A stretch of 64,000 bases of DNA, from assembly GCA_000231825.2 (NCBI GenBank), contig JH720314.1, positions 992,001 to 1,056,000 on the forward strand, given 5' to 3'. Source of the DNA: Tetrahymena elliotti 4EA. Taxonomy: Eukaryota; Ciliophora; Oligohymenophorea; Hymenostomatida; Tetrahymenidae. Positions 13,880 to 26,800 of the stretch are shown here, in pieces (within the stretch, counting starts at the first letter, position 1; each line of letters begins with the position of its first letter). The notes under the pieces were generated by a model that was not told where the DNA came from, searched no databases, and saw only the letters and a program-made list of their open reading frames with translations. A program made the translations under genes and the position numbers.

Positions 13880-16800
13880 TTTTAGCAATGTGATAATAAT
13901 AAAGATGATGAAATTTGGATTTATGGTCAAGAGGAAGTTTGAAATTATTAGCTAGAAATTAAAATTTAAAATGGAAAAAATAAATGTAAAGATAATTAGT
14001 GCTATTGTTGTAGTCACATATCATATGAATAAATTGGATAGATCAAAAATAAAATAATTAATAGTGATTAGATAAAGAGGTGGAAAGTAAGGTTGCGAGA
14101 ATCAATTCAGATTTATGCATGCTTGTGTGTGTATATTATATCGAAGGAAGTAATCAAATAAGAATCTAATAAAAAAGTATTGAAATTTATATATGCATCT
14201 CTTAAAAGAAAAAAAGAAAAAAAACTTAATCTGTAAAACATTAATACTTTTTTATTGTTTTCAAAAAAGCAAAATAGATAATAGCTTTTAATTTTAAGAC
14301 TATTAACATCAAAAGTTAAAAGATTAATTGAATAAGATAAATCACAAACTAAAAAATAAATTAACAAAGCAATCAGTCTATCATAGCGAGAACTCTCAAT
14401 AGGAGTCAGCTTTCTCACATGGATTAACAATAAACAGTACGCGTTTTTGAATTTAAAGATATTCAAATTAATGTTTTCAATTGTCAATATAATCAGATTA
14501 AACAAATAATTGGATAATATTTATTTTTTCATAGAAGCAGATTATTTCAATTGACTTTTGATGCAAATATTTCATACAATATCTTTTTATTTTGTTAAGT
14601 TTCATACTTCATTTTTATACTTAAATACATAGGGTAATAATAAATGCACGACTGGAGTTTTGCTTGTTGTTGTGAATAATATAGAAAATAAAATCATTAA
14701 TCAAGAAACTTATCACAAAGTGTTTTCAGCATATGGTGAGGTGTGGAGGGTAAATAATTTATTTTATAGCATTTAGTTATAAGAATGATATAGGAGCATT
14801 TAAATTCAATATGAGTTGTGTTATTCTTTTGCATTTTACAAAAAAATATACTCTTGCTTAAATTTGTCTTGAATATTGATAAGCTCTTTTATTCATTTAA
14901 TTTGATACTTACAAATAATTTCAAAAAGTTTAACATAAAGTCCAGCTAATACTAATGAATCAAAATTTTGTTTGCTACTTTTGTTGATTGATATTGATTA
15001 TTATTTTTTTAATATAAAATAGCTATTGATTTTTGAAAGATCCCCAAAGTGTAAAGCATTTGTTGAAATGGATTCTGTAGAAAATGCTCAAAGGTCATTA
15101 GATGCTCTTAACAACTAAGAACTACTGACAGGATTTAAGATGAATATATATCCTTCAAATCTGATAAAAATAGTATTTCAAGAAAACAATCCTGGAGGTT
15201 TCGGTAATATTTTTTAATTTCATAAATAAAATCTATCGAAAGTTTGACTGAAATAAATGATAATTAAAAACATGGAATATGTATGTTGATTCAAAGAATC
15301 TTTTTTTAAACTTACTTTTACTAATATCTTTTCATATTAAATTTTAGATTACACAGTTATTATGAAGCAGATTATGATGGGAAACAGCTCAAATAGTGAT
15401 AAGTAAGGTAGTAGCATTTCTGGATTAGAAGGGAAACCTACCTCAAGTCATAGGTGAGATGAATTATATTAATACATTATTTTGCTGATTTTAAATTTTT
15501 ATTTATTTTTAAGACTTGAGAATTCAGCCAACTCCTAAGAGGCAAGCATTAATAAATCTTTTGGAAACAATAATGAGACAAGAAGTTCTTCTAAAATTTA
15601 GTCATAATAGTTATAGTAACAAATTTAGTAATAGTAATAGTAGTAATAACTTAATTTGCAAAATTAATTTACTCTTCCTTAAAATAATTTATACATGAAT
15701 AATCAAAACCCTATATCTTCTTATGACTTGATGTCTAATTAAATTCCTCCTATGTATGTTAATCAACCAGGCATTCCACCCATCACTAATAGCCCCCAAA
15801 TACCTTTGATGCCAACTTAGTAGATGAATCTAAACCATCCTTAGCAATATCCACAAATGTAATGGCACATGATGCCAACTCAACAACCAAACTAATTTAT
15901 GTAATATCCACCTGTAGGAATGAACTACCCTCCTTACTAATAAAATATGTACCCAGGTATTCAATAGCCTATTAACCCTATGGCTAATTATTCTATGTAG
16001 TAGAATCAAAATGTCTAAAAGTGGCCTTTGAATCAAATGAATATGAAACCATAGCCTAATTAGAATTAAGGTATGCAAGGAGGTTTTCCAGTAATGAATA
16101 GCGGTGGAATGAATTATCCTCAATATAATATGCCTTATAGTTAGATGGGAGGATTTAACAATAATAACAACAACAACAACAATAACTTTGATTTGAATCA
16201 CTGCTTTAATCAACTCAACTTAAATGTGAAAAGCAAAGATTATAACCCAATGATGAATGTTTCTCTGTAATAGTAATAATAGCAAATATAGCAATAGCAA
16301 TACTAGTAGCAATAAAAACAATCTTTAAGTAAAAAGAGCAAAAGTAAATCTTCTAGTTAAAAAACCTCTTAAATTGATTCTAAAAAGAACAATGACCCTC
16401 TTACCATTTTAGGGGTACTTCAAACATCTTCTGATTACTCAGAGAAAGAAGAAGAAAATAACCATTTACAAAATATATTAGATGATACTTCTAATGTAGA
16501 AGAATAAAAAGTTTCACACCATACAAATTAGAATAGCTCAGGACTTAATAATATTACAGACTCAAATATTAAGAAAAACTAGTCCTTTGAAAACGCTAAC
16601 TTTAGCTTTAACAACACTATGTAGAATTAATAGCAATAATAATAGTTTAGCATGTTTGGATTCCCTCAGCCATAAATTAATCCTAAAATGAATTCGAATG
16701 ATTAGAATATGCTTTTGATGTAGCAGCAATAATAGCAAATGTATTTGCAGTAACAGCAGTTGTAAGCACATTAATAATAGGGTTATTACTTTTAGCCACA

Positions 16801-18528
16801 ATAAGCTTAATAGCAATAACATAACTTTATGCCATTTAACAATAATTTTATGCCCTAAATAGGAAACTAGAATATGGCAGGATACATGGGAAATAATGAA
16901 ATGTTTAACTAAGGAAATAACATGTAAAACTTTTAAAATAATAATAGAATTATGCCAAATTAAATGTTATTGAATATGAATATGATGAATTTTAGTAATC
17001 AGAATAGCAATTAAATTAATTCAACGAATAGTCTTAATTTCTCATAAAACAATAGTCAAATAAATAATAATAACGGCAACAATAATATTAATAGTCAAAT
17101 TCACAATAATTAAGGTACTATGTTCTCGCCTCCTTTCGTAAATAATTAAAAACCTATTGAAAAAATAGAAAAATAGCCTAATTAAGATAAAAAAGATAAG
17201 GATGATGACAAAAGTAGTCTAAATTCATCAATAGGCATAGCTGCTTTCAACTCTTAAAATACTTCTTAAAATATGGAAAGTTAAAGCCTGAATGATGAAA
17301 CAGGAGGATCAAATGGAGCTTCATTTTTCTTATTCAACAATTATAGTAACAACAATAACAATAATAACAGTAATACTACTAATATTAACAACAATATGAA
17401 CCAAGGAAGCAGTTAGAGTCTCAATTCAGTTAATGGAGGTAATGCTATCCACAGGAAAACTAATTCTTCTTCCAACAATCTTAATGGAAATACCTGTGGT
17501 GGTAATATATCTTCATCATCAAACCATAACTTGCAAATCCTCTCAAATTATTCATTCTTGGCCAATAACGAAATCAATCCAGGAATGAATATTGGTGACT
17601 ATGTTAATCCTCAGTTTATTAAATGTAACTAACTAATCTCTTAATTAAAATATTTTATTAATTTTTTTACAAAAATAGCATTGAGAAGATCTAAAGTAAT
17701 TTATGCCAACTGGTTTGATAAAACAAAAGTAACTCTCAAAATGCTCATCAATATTTTCAGCTATTTTGGACCTATAGAAAAAATAATGTATTTAAAGAAT
17801 AAATCATCATGTTTAGTAGAGTATACCAAAATAGAAAGTGCATCTGCAGCTAAAGAAGGTCTAAATGATATGACTTTTATGGATCAAGAAATCAAAGTAA
17901 AATTTAGATGTTTTTAATTGAATTCCTAATAAAACAATTATTTAATAAAAAGATATTTTACAGTAATTATGATCAAATCTATATTAAGAACTTAAAGAAA
18001 GATCAGAATGCTTCTTCAACTACAGGAACAAGTGAAGATAATGATGAATATTATGTAAACAACTCCTCAAATAAAAAGAGTGAACTCTCTATGACTAAAA
18101 CAATCAACCCACCAAGCGAATGTATAATTATTACTGGCTTGAATAGATAGGCATGCAATATAGACATTCTTTCTAATTTCCTCCAAAATGTTCCAATCTT
18201 GAGATCTAAGTAATTAATTATCATTAAAAATCATTTCTAAAATTTCTATTTAAAATAGATTTATCATTGAAGAAGCATAGAACATTTGTATACTCAAGCT
18301 TCCTAATAGAGAAAAAGCTTTACTAGCTATTTCTCTTTACAATGGTGAAGAGATTTGTGGAAAGTAAATTATATTTAAGCTAATAATCAATTAAAAATAC
18401 CAATAAAAAACAGGAAAGTATACATTGGTTTTTCGAAATCTAAATTTTAAGAAACAGCTGCTCATAACTTAAATGAAATAAACGATAACAATGAGAGTAC
18501 TATTGCTTCTATATCAAACATTTCTTGA
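13880..18528 (+). CDS. PTB/hnRNP-L-like RNA-binding protein with giant Q/N-rich linker
   Basis: Nuclear RNA-binding protein of the PTBP/hnRNP L type. Likely exons: 13880-14086 (Cys-rich, holds an in-frame TGA at 13940-13942), 14633-14749, 15023 to ~15200, then ~15349-15452 and ~15513-18209 onward. Second RRM: GVLLVVVNNI, YHKVFSAYGEVWR, ILIFERSPKCKAFVEMDS, ending in FDYTV as in hnRNP L RRM2. From ~15518 to ~17660 follow about 700 residues rich in Gln, Asn, Met and Pro. Third RRM: KVIYANWFDKTKVTLKML, SYFGPIEKIMYLKNKSSC; fourth: ECIIITGLNRQACNIDIL and a last strand VYIGFSKSK. Stop 18526-18528. A first RRM is expected upstream but was not found, so the 5' limit is uncertain. PTB-like proteins bind pyrimidine-rich RNA and control splicing or stability. 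Confidence 0.82.
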
Positions 18529-19220
18529 AAATAATTAAAAACACAGAATCTTAATCTTAAATATAATAAAAATTAATCTTTTTACATCTTTTTTATTACT
18601 TCCTCATATTAACTCTTCTTTTTCTTATATCTCTTCTATTAATCACTAGCCTAAGAGAGAAATTTAAATCAAATCTTATATTCATCAAAAGCAAAAATAA
18701 AAATATCTATTTGTATTGCTTTTATATCTAAATCTGTATACCATCAAAAAAACACATTAATAGATAAATAAATTTATTTTCAGAAATAACTTCCTCTTTT
18801 CAAGATTTTTTTTGATTTTATTTTTTATTCATTTTTTAATAAACTTTAACCATTTTTTAATTTTTTTCTGAAATAATTTTTTGGATATTTTTTAATAAAG
18901 TTTAACCATTTTTTAATTTTTTTCTGAAATAATTCTTTGGATAGAGTTAAAATTTTACTTACTTTTTATAATTATTAAAATTCTCTAGTCAATAAATTTA
19001 AAAATGGATAAAAATAAATAAGAATTATCAAAATACTGATCAATGGAATCGAAAAATAATTGTTAAAAATTTAAGGACATTTTTACAAAAAGGTAAAAAT
19101 TAAATTCTGATAATAATTTGAAAAATCTTTAGAAGAAAATAGCATGCCTATGAATAGATTTATCTTATACAAAAATAAATATTTAGTAATTCTAAGATAC
19201 TATCTTTGTTTGAAATATCA
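18529..19220. other. Intergenic between convergent 3' ends
   Basis: AT-rich gap between the PTB-like gene (+) and the SMEK homologue (-). It contains a 56-bp tandem duplication (separate entry); otherwise nothing was seen. Confidence 0.6.
18831..18942. repeat. 56-bp direct tandem repeat, two copies
   Basis: Copy 1 is 18831-18886 and copy 2 is 18887-18942; both start ATTTTTTAATAAA and end TTTGGAT. They are head to tail with no spacer and differ at only two positions that I can see (C/G and T/C). It lies in the 3' spacer between convergent genes. Confidence 0.9.
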
Positions 19221-22200
19221 TCATGAATTAGAGCTCTTGAAACGTTTTTGTACAATATCTTAAACTAATATTAATATTTTTTGAATAGATAAAATTATTT
19301 TTTACTTTTGTAAATAAATACCTTCTTGTTCATCATCTTCATAGTTAAAATTTTGTTTGACTGGACTTGATGAATTTGAGCCAACTGGAGATTTAGGGCT
19401 AGAATTCTAAGAACTTTTTCTAATAAAATCTATATCAATTTCATCTTTTCCTAAAATATTATCAAATCTTTTGTGGCTATCCAAGCTAATCTTAACATTT
19501 GTAATGTTAAACAGACTGTTTGCAGATTTGCTTGAGCTATTATCTTCAGGTGGAATACTCTTTCTAATATCGTTTACGAATTTTTAGTAGATTATGTTTT
19601 TTTCAAATTGCTAATGGATTTATTACTATTTATTTTTAATTTATTTCAGTAAATTTTAAAGCATAAAATAAATTGAAATTACCAATCCTCCTATTAAAAT
19701 CTAACTTGTTTAGGCCAGCTTAAAAAGCTTGATTATTTCTGAATAAATGAGATTGTTTTTGTTTTTTATTTTTTTTACTAGATAAGATGTAACTGGAACT
19801 AAAACATCATAAAGAACCTAGTGGAATTCAGGTTTCTTAATTTTAATAATAATATTAAGAAATAATAATAAAAAAATATTTTGATTTACATTAATTTCTA
19901 TATAGGAAATATAAAGACTTATGATTTGTGAGTGTAAGTGCTTATAGTTTTTGTTGAAAAAGGGTAGCATTTTTTAAGGTATAGAAAAAAAGACTTCATA
20001 TGTGAGATTAGGTATGCAAATACAAATATTTTCTAAGTTTCTCAAGATATTCACAATAATGTCTATCAGCAAGATTCTACCAAAAATTTTCTCTTCACTG
20101 TAATCTGCTGTATAGAAAATATCTAGCATTTTTCCTAAATGTATTTGTAAAAACTGCTCTAAGAAGACATAGTCTTCATCGCTTTTAATTGAATTTTCCA
20201 AAATTAACTTGAGGAGATCGCTAAACTGATGAAAAAAAGAAAATTATTTGAGACTAATTATAAATGATTTTTTAAGTAGTAAGTTTACATATAACTAGTT
20301 GGTTGTATACTTTTGATTCATAACTGACTCACAAATTAATTAGAAAAACTTATATTTTTAAACTTTTTCCTCCATACTTCTCATGTATTTTAAGAGTAAG
20401 TGTGGCTTATTGTTCATGTACTAAATCAATATAGTGACTATCATTTAAGGGATCATTTCTAACTAGTTTTCATCTAGTATCTATTACTTCTTTCTTTGTA
20501 TACCAAATGACTGCATTTAATTTCCTTGATTTGGTTTCTCGTAATTTCTTAAAAATGAATCTAACATTTCAAAAATTGTCCTCTCATAGAAAGCATCATA
20601 GATGCTAATTGAAGTTTCTAACTATTAGTAAATAGAAAAAATTGGAGATGAAATACTTTACTCATTAAATAATTATTTAGAATTATTTTTAAATCTACAT
20701 CAAATAATAATATTTATTACGAAATTATCCATATTTTTCATTGATTAAAACATATCATAGACCATACATAGGGATTGATAATCTTTAAGATTCAAAGCAT
20801 TTAAAATTTGAGAAATCATTTCTCTGTTAGTGATGATATACTAGACCAAGTTTTTATAAATTCTCTAACTTATCTATAATTTAAAACAAAAGAAAATACA
20901 TTGAGTTAATCTCTTAAAACAAAGACAATATACCAAATTCATAAGGTTTAAAGTAGACTCATCTAAAATGTGAGCAAGTGCTGAGTCTCTTAAGTACTAC
21001 AATCTGAAATTGAAGTGTATATCATCTAATTTGGATTAGTCTTTGAATTGAACAACTGATAAAAACTTTGCTCTCTTCTGAAAGAACTATCTGTGAGTCT
21101 CCTTCTGTTTGCTGTACATTTATTCATCGTCTATTATAGGTAGTGTGATTTTGCAAATAAATTTGAATAATTGATCTATAAATAGTTTTTTTATTGCATT
21201 AAAAGAAACTGTCTCTCTTACACTCAAGGATTCCAAATGTCAAGATGTAGTTTTCTTCGTTTAGTAAGACCTATAGTAGTTCATGCTCTGAATAAAATAT
21301 GAGAGACTTAAATATTTAACAGAGGGTGTTCAATGCTTCTAAATTATTCTCTTTCTCACACTTATTGAAAACTTCTCTGAAATTTCTGAATAAAACATTT
21401 TGCTTTAGATAATAAATAAAATTGTATGTATCCCTAATTTCTTTTTTATAGTGAATTAGATAGTTACCCTGACCATCATTTCTGAAGAAATAACGTTTCT
21501 ATCTTCAGGAGGAGTATCCTAAATTTATTTGTAATTTATAAATTATCAAATGCATTAATTAAATAAATAAAAAAAATACCATGAGAAGCTTCAAAAATGT
21601 TTCTAAATTATTTAAATTAGGGATAGGAAGAATAAATTATCCTTCTTCTTCTGCCTCTTCAAATTGCTTTTTGTAAGATCTGAATTCATCTTCTTATTTT
21701 TGATAGCTTATATTTGATTTAACTTCTTTAATTTATTTCCTAAATTTAATAAATATTTATAACTATATGTTCTTATAAAAAAAGATACAATATAATCAAA
21801 TAAAATATATTACCATAGAGCTAATCTACCAGCTTCATTTTAAAAGCTTATTGCAATATCATCCTCTGTTAAATCATTCGAAATTGTTATTTGTTTTTCT
21901 ATTAAATTTAAGTTAAATATAATTTTTACATCATCTCAATATTTGTTAAACATAAATTAATTCTAAGCACTAAAACTAATCCATGAGCTAACCCAAACAC
22001 TTAAATTTTATATATTTATTTCAATAAAATATTATTTTATATCTATATTCTGCTCTAAGATTTCAATCAGTTTACTGATATTTAGCATCATCGTTTATTT
22101 TATTTTTTATTTCAAGCGTTGACTAAATTACTCTCTTGAATTCTACCTAAATGAATCTGCAAATATCATATTTAAATAAATACCTTTAGGATTTTCTATT

Positions 22201-22516
22201 ATAAGATCATTTGATAAATTTTCTGAAAACACCTCAGATTTATTCTTTTCTAAATAGAACTTGAGCAAATAGCCTTCATTCTAATTTTAAATATTTGAAT
22301 AAACAAAAAAGTTTTTGAATGATTGATCCTAATTAAAGACTGTTTTTATAAAAAAATGAAAATTTGAACTTAAATTACTCCACTTGTTTAAATAATTTTA
22401 GGATATCCAAAGCCTACATCTCTCCATGTACTTGATAACTAATCTAGTTTGAATAATTTAGCCCTAAATATTTCTGGAATTCCTTCTAAAGGATTATATG
22501 GAGCAGGAAAGCTCAT
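19221..22516 (-). CDS. Protein phosphatase 4 regulatory subunit 3 (SMEK/PSY2) homologue
   Basis: Regulatory subunit that targets the PP4 catalytic subunit. The start MSFPAPYNPLEGIPEIF leads into an EVH1/PH-like domain: RAKLFKLDQLSSTWRDVG matches the VKVYTLNEDRQWDDRGTG region of SMEK, and NEGYLLKFYLEKNKSEVF the following strands. The SMK-1 (DUF625) region is recognisable by FQKRAKFLSVVQFKD and FRLQYLRDSALAHILDES, aligning with the family's AKFKEVIPI...YRVQYIQDIILP blocks, followed by helical-repeat segments such as NALNLKDYQSLCMVYDMF. The C-terminus is Ser/Pro-rich then acidic (NYEDDEQEG), as in other members. Many short introns interrupt it; I fixed only some. Stop 19221-19223, just downstream of a possible last intron that does not change the frame. 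PP4R3 acts in the nucleus in DNA-damage and cell-cycle signalling. Confidence 0.85.
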
Positions 22517-23854
22517 ATTATATTTGACTATCCTAAAAAATAAAATATGTAAAAAGATATTAATATTTATATTTCAATAGATTCTATTAAATTAATTTTT
22601 GATAAATCATTTATGATAAAAATTGCAAAAATATATAAATAATTATCGTCTACTTATCAATTAATTATTTTTTAGATCAATAATAAATCACAACTAATTT
22701 CGCAAACATAATTCTAAATTCTATTTCCATTTCTTGTAAATTCATTCAATTCCAAATCAATTTGTCGTAGAAAATAAGGATAAAATTATTTAGTAAGATT
22801 ATTATTTTGGAATAAATAGTCATATCTATGAAAATATTTTTATTTTTATTTAATTGATCAAAAATAACTTTTTTAGTTTAAGTTTTTAATATTAAAATGA
22901 AGAAAACTTGTTTTACAAGAAATATGAAATAACTTATTTAGAAAATAATAATGATAACGTTTTAATAACTTAAAATGATAAAATAATTTTAATACAAATA
23001 GAAATCATATAATTTTTAAAAAAGTTAATTGGAAAATAGCTAAAAAGTACAAAATAAACAAGAAAATTAAAACTTTTAAGTAATTCGTTTGAAAAAATAA
23101 ATAAAAAGAATGAGAAAAAAACAGAAAATATTTGAATTGTTAACTCAATTCTTTCGTTTTGACATTTAAAAAAATAAAAAAATCTGAAAATTCTGTTCTT
23201 ATTTTTTTTTATAATATCAAATTCAAATATTAAGTAAAATACTCACTTAAATATAAAAATAGTTAAAAAATTTACATGTGTTTATTGAACATCTTTCAAA
23301 AAAATTAAAAAAATTTGGTGAATTATGTAATTTAAGTTTTTTTTTTTTTTGATTGTTTTACCTAAAAAAACTGAAAAGAATTTAATTTTTTTAACATTAA
23401 AATAATCTATTTATTTACACTTGAATCTTTTTGTAAAATTTGAAAAAAGAAGAAACAAAAAATTATTTTTTAGTAAAATAAATTATTGTGTCTTTATTCT
23501 AGAGGTTTTAAATTAAAAAATAATTGATTATGAAAAATGGTAAACAAATAAAAAATTTCAGTAATTTACTAAAAAATATTTATAAAAAAATTACAAATAA
23601 ATAATAAGAATAGAAAACAAAATTAACAGACAATATTAAAACTATTAGTTAAATATATTTCATTTAATGTAAAGAACATAGTAATTATCTGAAACTTCTG
23701 CCTCTTATTTATATATTCTTCTTTCTTACAACAGAATAAGACAAATTAAAAGCATTAATTTCAGTCATCTAGTCAATCTGGAGGGAGGCAGGTAAATTAA
23801 AATAATATAGGTGAGTTTAAATTTTTATCTTAGGATAATTGTAGAGGTCTTTTT
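22517..23854. other. Intergenic
   Basis: About 1.3 kb of extremely AT-rich DNA between two minus-strand genes; the promoter of the SMEK homologue should be at its right side as drawn (from 22517 up). A GC-richer patch at about 23778-23795 lies just beyond the stop of the kelch-like gene. No gene seen. Confidence 0.55.
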
Positions 23855-26800
23855 TCAGATTCTTGTACTCTATTTAGGAATTAATGAGAAAGTTTCATAG
23901 CTAATAGGATTACTAGGTAACATGCCATAAGCAGTAGCTGAATAATATGAAGACCTAATTATATCAACTTACTTTTAGCCTTTCCAATTGAAAGCAACAT
24001 GATGAATATCCTCAACAAAATCACCTCTATTTAAATCGAAAGTTATTTCATGGTTTGCAATTGTATCTTTTTTTTTAGGCTATAATCTGTTATTGACAGC
24101 AAATACCCTGTTTTCTTAATTTCCTAACAAAAAGGTGAAATTATTAAATTTTTTTGTGATTTCTTTGCATTAAGACAATCTAATGATTTTCCAAAATTTC
24201 TTTTTTTTATCAAAAATTTATGCAATCAGCTACTCAGATTAATCATCGTCTTCTGAATCTTCTTCTTCACTTTATTCACCTTATTCTTCAATTTGATCAT
24301 CTTCGAGAATCTCTTCTTAATTTTCATACAATCCAATATAGAAAATAAAATATTCATTCTAAAGGATTTGAGATTTTTTAGAATCTAAAAAAATACATTC
24401 TGGTAATTCTTCGCTCTGGTTTTTTTTTAGACTGTAACGCTCACAAGGAGAGAGTTTATTGTAGGGTAAGTTAGGATCTTTAGAATTTGTTCCATTAATT
24501 AAATAAATATATTCAGAGTCAGCAACAACATATCTATTAATTAATTGTGGATTAATTACCTCTAATGCTTCTTCTTGTAATGAGAGCATACTCATTTTTT
24601 GTTAATCAAATTTAACTGACTACTTATAGACTATACCATCACTTTTGAAATTAGAATATGTCTAAGAGAGTTCAGTAATCTCTTCTAAAGAAAGAGTTTT
24701 GTAAAATATCATTTATCTTTTTTCCATATTGGGATAATATGAAATGAAATGCATTTAATTTGAGAGTAAAGAGTCCTTATAATCTTCATCATTGAATCTG
24801 ATAGTGAGCGAGAATTTATGAGCTATAGAAAGCTAATTCTACTAGTCAACACCTACTATAATGTTCACAAGCTTGCTAAAATTATTCTAAACAAGGAAGT
24901 ATTTTGGGACAAACTTTTCTTCCTACTAGAAATAAAATTCTGTTTTTACGAAGTTTAAATAAGAAGCTGTTCCTGTTTTTTCATATGATCCAGTTTTTTC
25001 AGTAAAAGTTTGAAAATTAACATTTTTTGAAATACTGTTAATATATTCAACTAAATCTTTAAATTTTTTATTTGATCCTAATATTTATCTTTCCTCTTCA
25101 ATGGGTTAATTTTATTTACTGGACAAAATGGTAGTTTAATGTTGATTCAAAGTTGGAACATTATTAAGTAGATTAGTTTTTTCATTTTAGACCATGCCTC
25201 CTTAATCAGTTCTGCTAGATTTAGTTTGATCCTAATTATTAGTAGTAGTTTTATCATTCAATTCGGCTATCTAATTTTTTTACAGATTGGAAGTTTTATC
25301 ATCAATTATTTGGTTAGAGGTAGAAGGACCTTATTATTGCTTGGAATTTTCATTTTTCTTATTATTATCTAAAATAGTTGATTAATCGGCTTAGAAAGAA
25401 GATAAAAAGAATGTTTTAGAACTATTATGCTCATTTAATCTAAGTTCTTGTTCAGACTCATCTTCCAAAGTAGTTTCTATCTATATCAGTTTTTCTGTCT
25501 GTTTCTTATCTTTCATGAAATTCTCAATCAAGGAGAGTTAAATTTGAATTGTAGTTGATTTTTCTAAAATCTACTCAATGGCAGAGTTACACTTTCCTAC
25601 CAATGCTATAGAAAATACTTTTTGATTGTTTTGATTGAATGAGTAATATGTATTTAAACTCACTGTCTAAAAGGGTATGACTTCAACAAATTTCAAAAAT
25701 TCTCTTTGGTGTTACTTTTAATCTTATTATCCCTTTAATTTTAAATCAGACTTAATATTCTTTCTATCTATTATTTAGTATGGTTTGAACACGCCTTCTG
25801 CCAAGCTATATTGCTATAAGTAAACTTAATTAAATGCTCTTGAAATAAGATTTTTATCAACTTCTCCTCCTAAAAAGTAAATGTTATCTTAATGAATGAA
25901 AGTGAATGGAGAATAGAGAGGACGGAATGTCTTTTAGGATAATTTCTTATAATGAACTTTTGTAAAGCATACCTATTATTAACTATTTAAAACATTATAC
26001 TCTTCTATAAAATTGCACAAGTATCCATTGTAGGAAACACCACCAAAGACATAAATTTTTTCTACATCTTATTCCTTTTTGTAAACAGAGACACAACCTG
26101 ATCTAGGTATTGATTTAAAAATGCAATTTTCTGACATTTACTCAAGGAGTTTCATTTAAAAGTTTTCAATGTTTACATTTTTTTGTTTACGGGGTATCAT
26201 AAAAATCATTTTTGAGAATTCTTTTTACTTCCATGTGGTAGGATTGATAACTTCACCAAACATTTTTACTATAAATTTGTCAGTTATGCATAAGGATGAA
26301 TTAAACATTTCCATATTTAATAATTCCTCAGCATGAATATAAATAGCATCATATTTTTTTTAAAGGTCTGGCTGAATAGCAGGTTCTAACTGACCTTAAC
26401 CCTGAGTCTAGAGCTAATATGTTTCTGCTATTTCTTCTTAATTAGCTTATTAATTTTTTGCAAAGTATGGTTATGTGATTGCATACTCTCTTTTGTTATC
26501 ACTATCAACAATACTTTTCCAATTTACATCAAGCGCATATTGAACAGAGTATTTAATTTCTTCTTGAGTGAATTAATTTTCTTTTTACTCTATGAGAACA
26601 TAATTCTTAAAGTGCTTCCCTCTTTGAACATTAAAGAAGTAGATGGCTATTTAATTACTCCGTTATGAGGGATCATAGTCATAGTCTATTACATACTGAC
26701 TGCGCTCTGTGAAGAAGAATTTCATTTCTTTATCAACTTTATCTCCTTTATTTTAAATATTAAGATAAATTTTTTTGTTTCTTCTCAAATCATAAACCCA

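Noticed and set aside
11173..13942. Reading the two in-frame TGA codons as selenocysteine
   Set aside because: Neither is in a known selenoprotein context (no CxxU or UxxC) and I see no convincing SECIS-like hairpin; they are reported only as open problems.
14113..14505. A 130-codon minus-strand frame starting MFNLIILTIENINLN
   Set aside because: Lies within the long intron of the PTB-like gene, is Ile/Leu/Phe-rich as expected by chance in AT-rich DNA, and shows no conserved motif.
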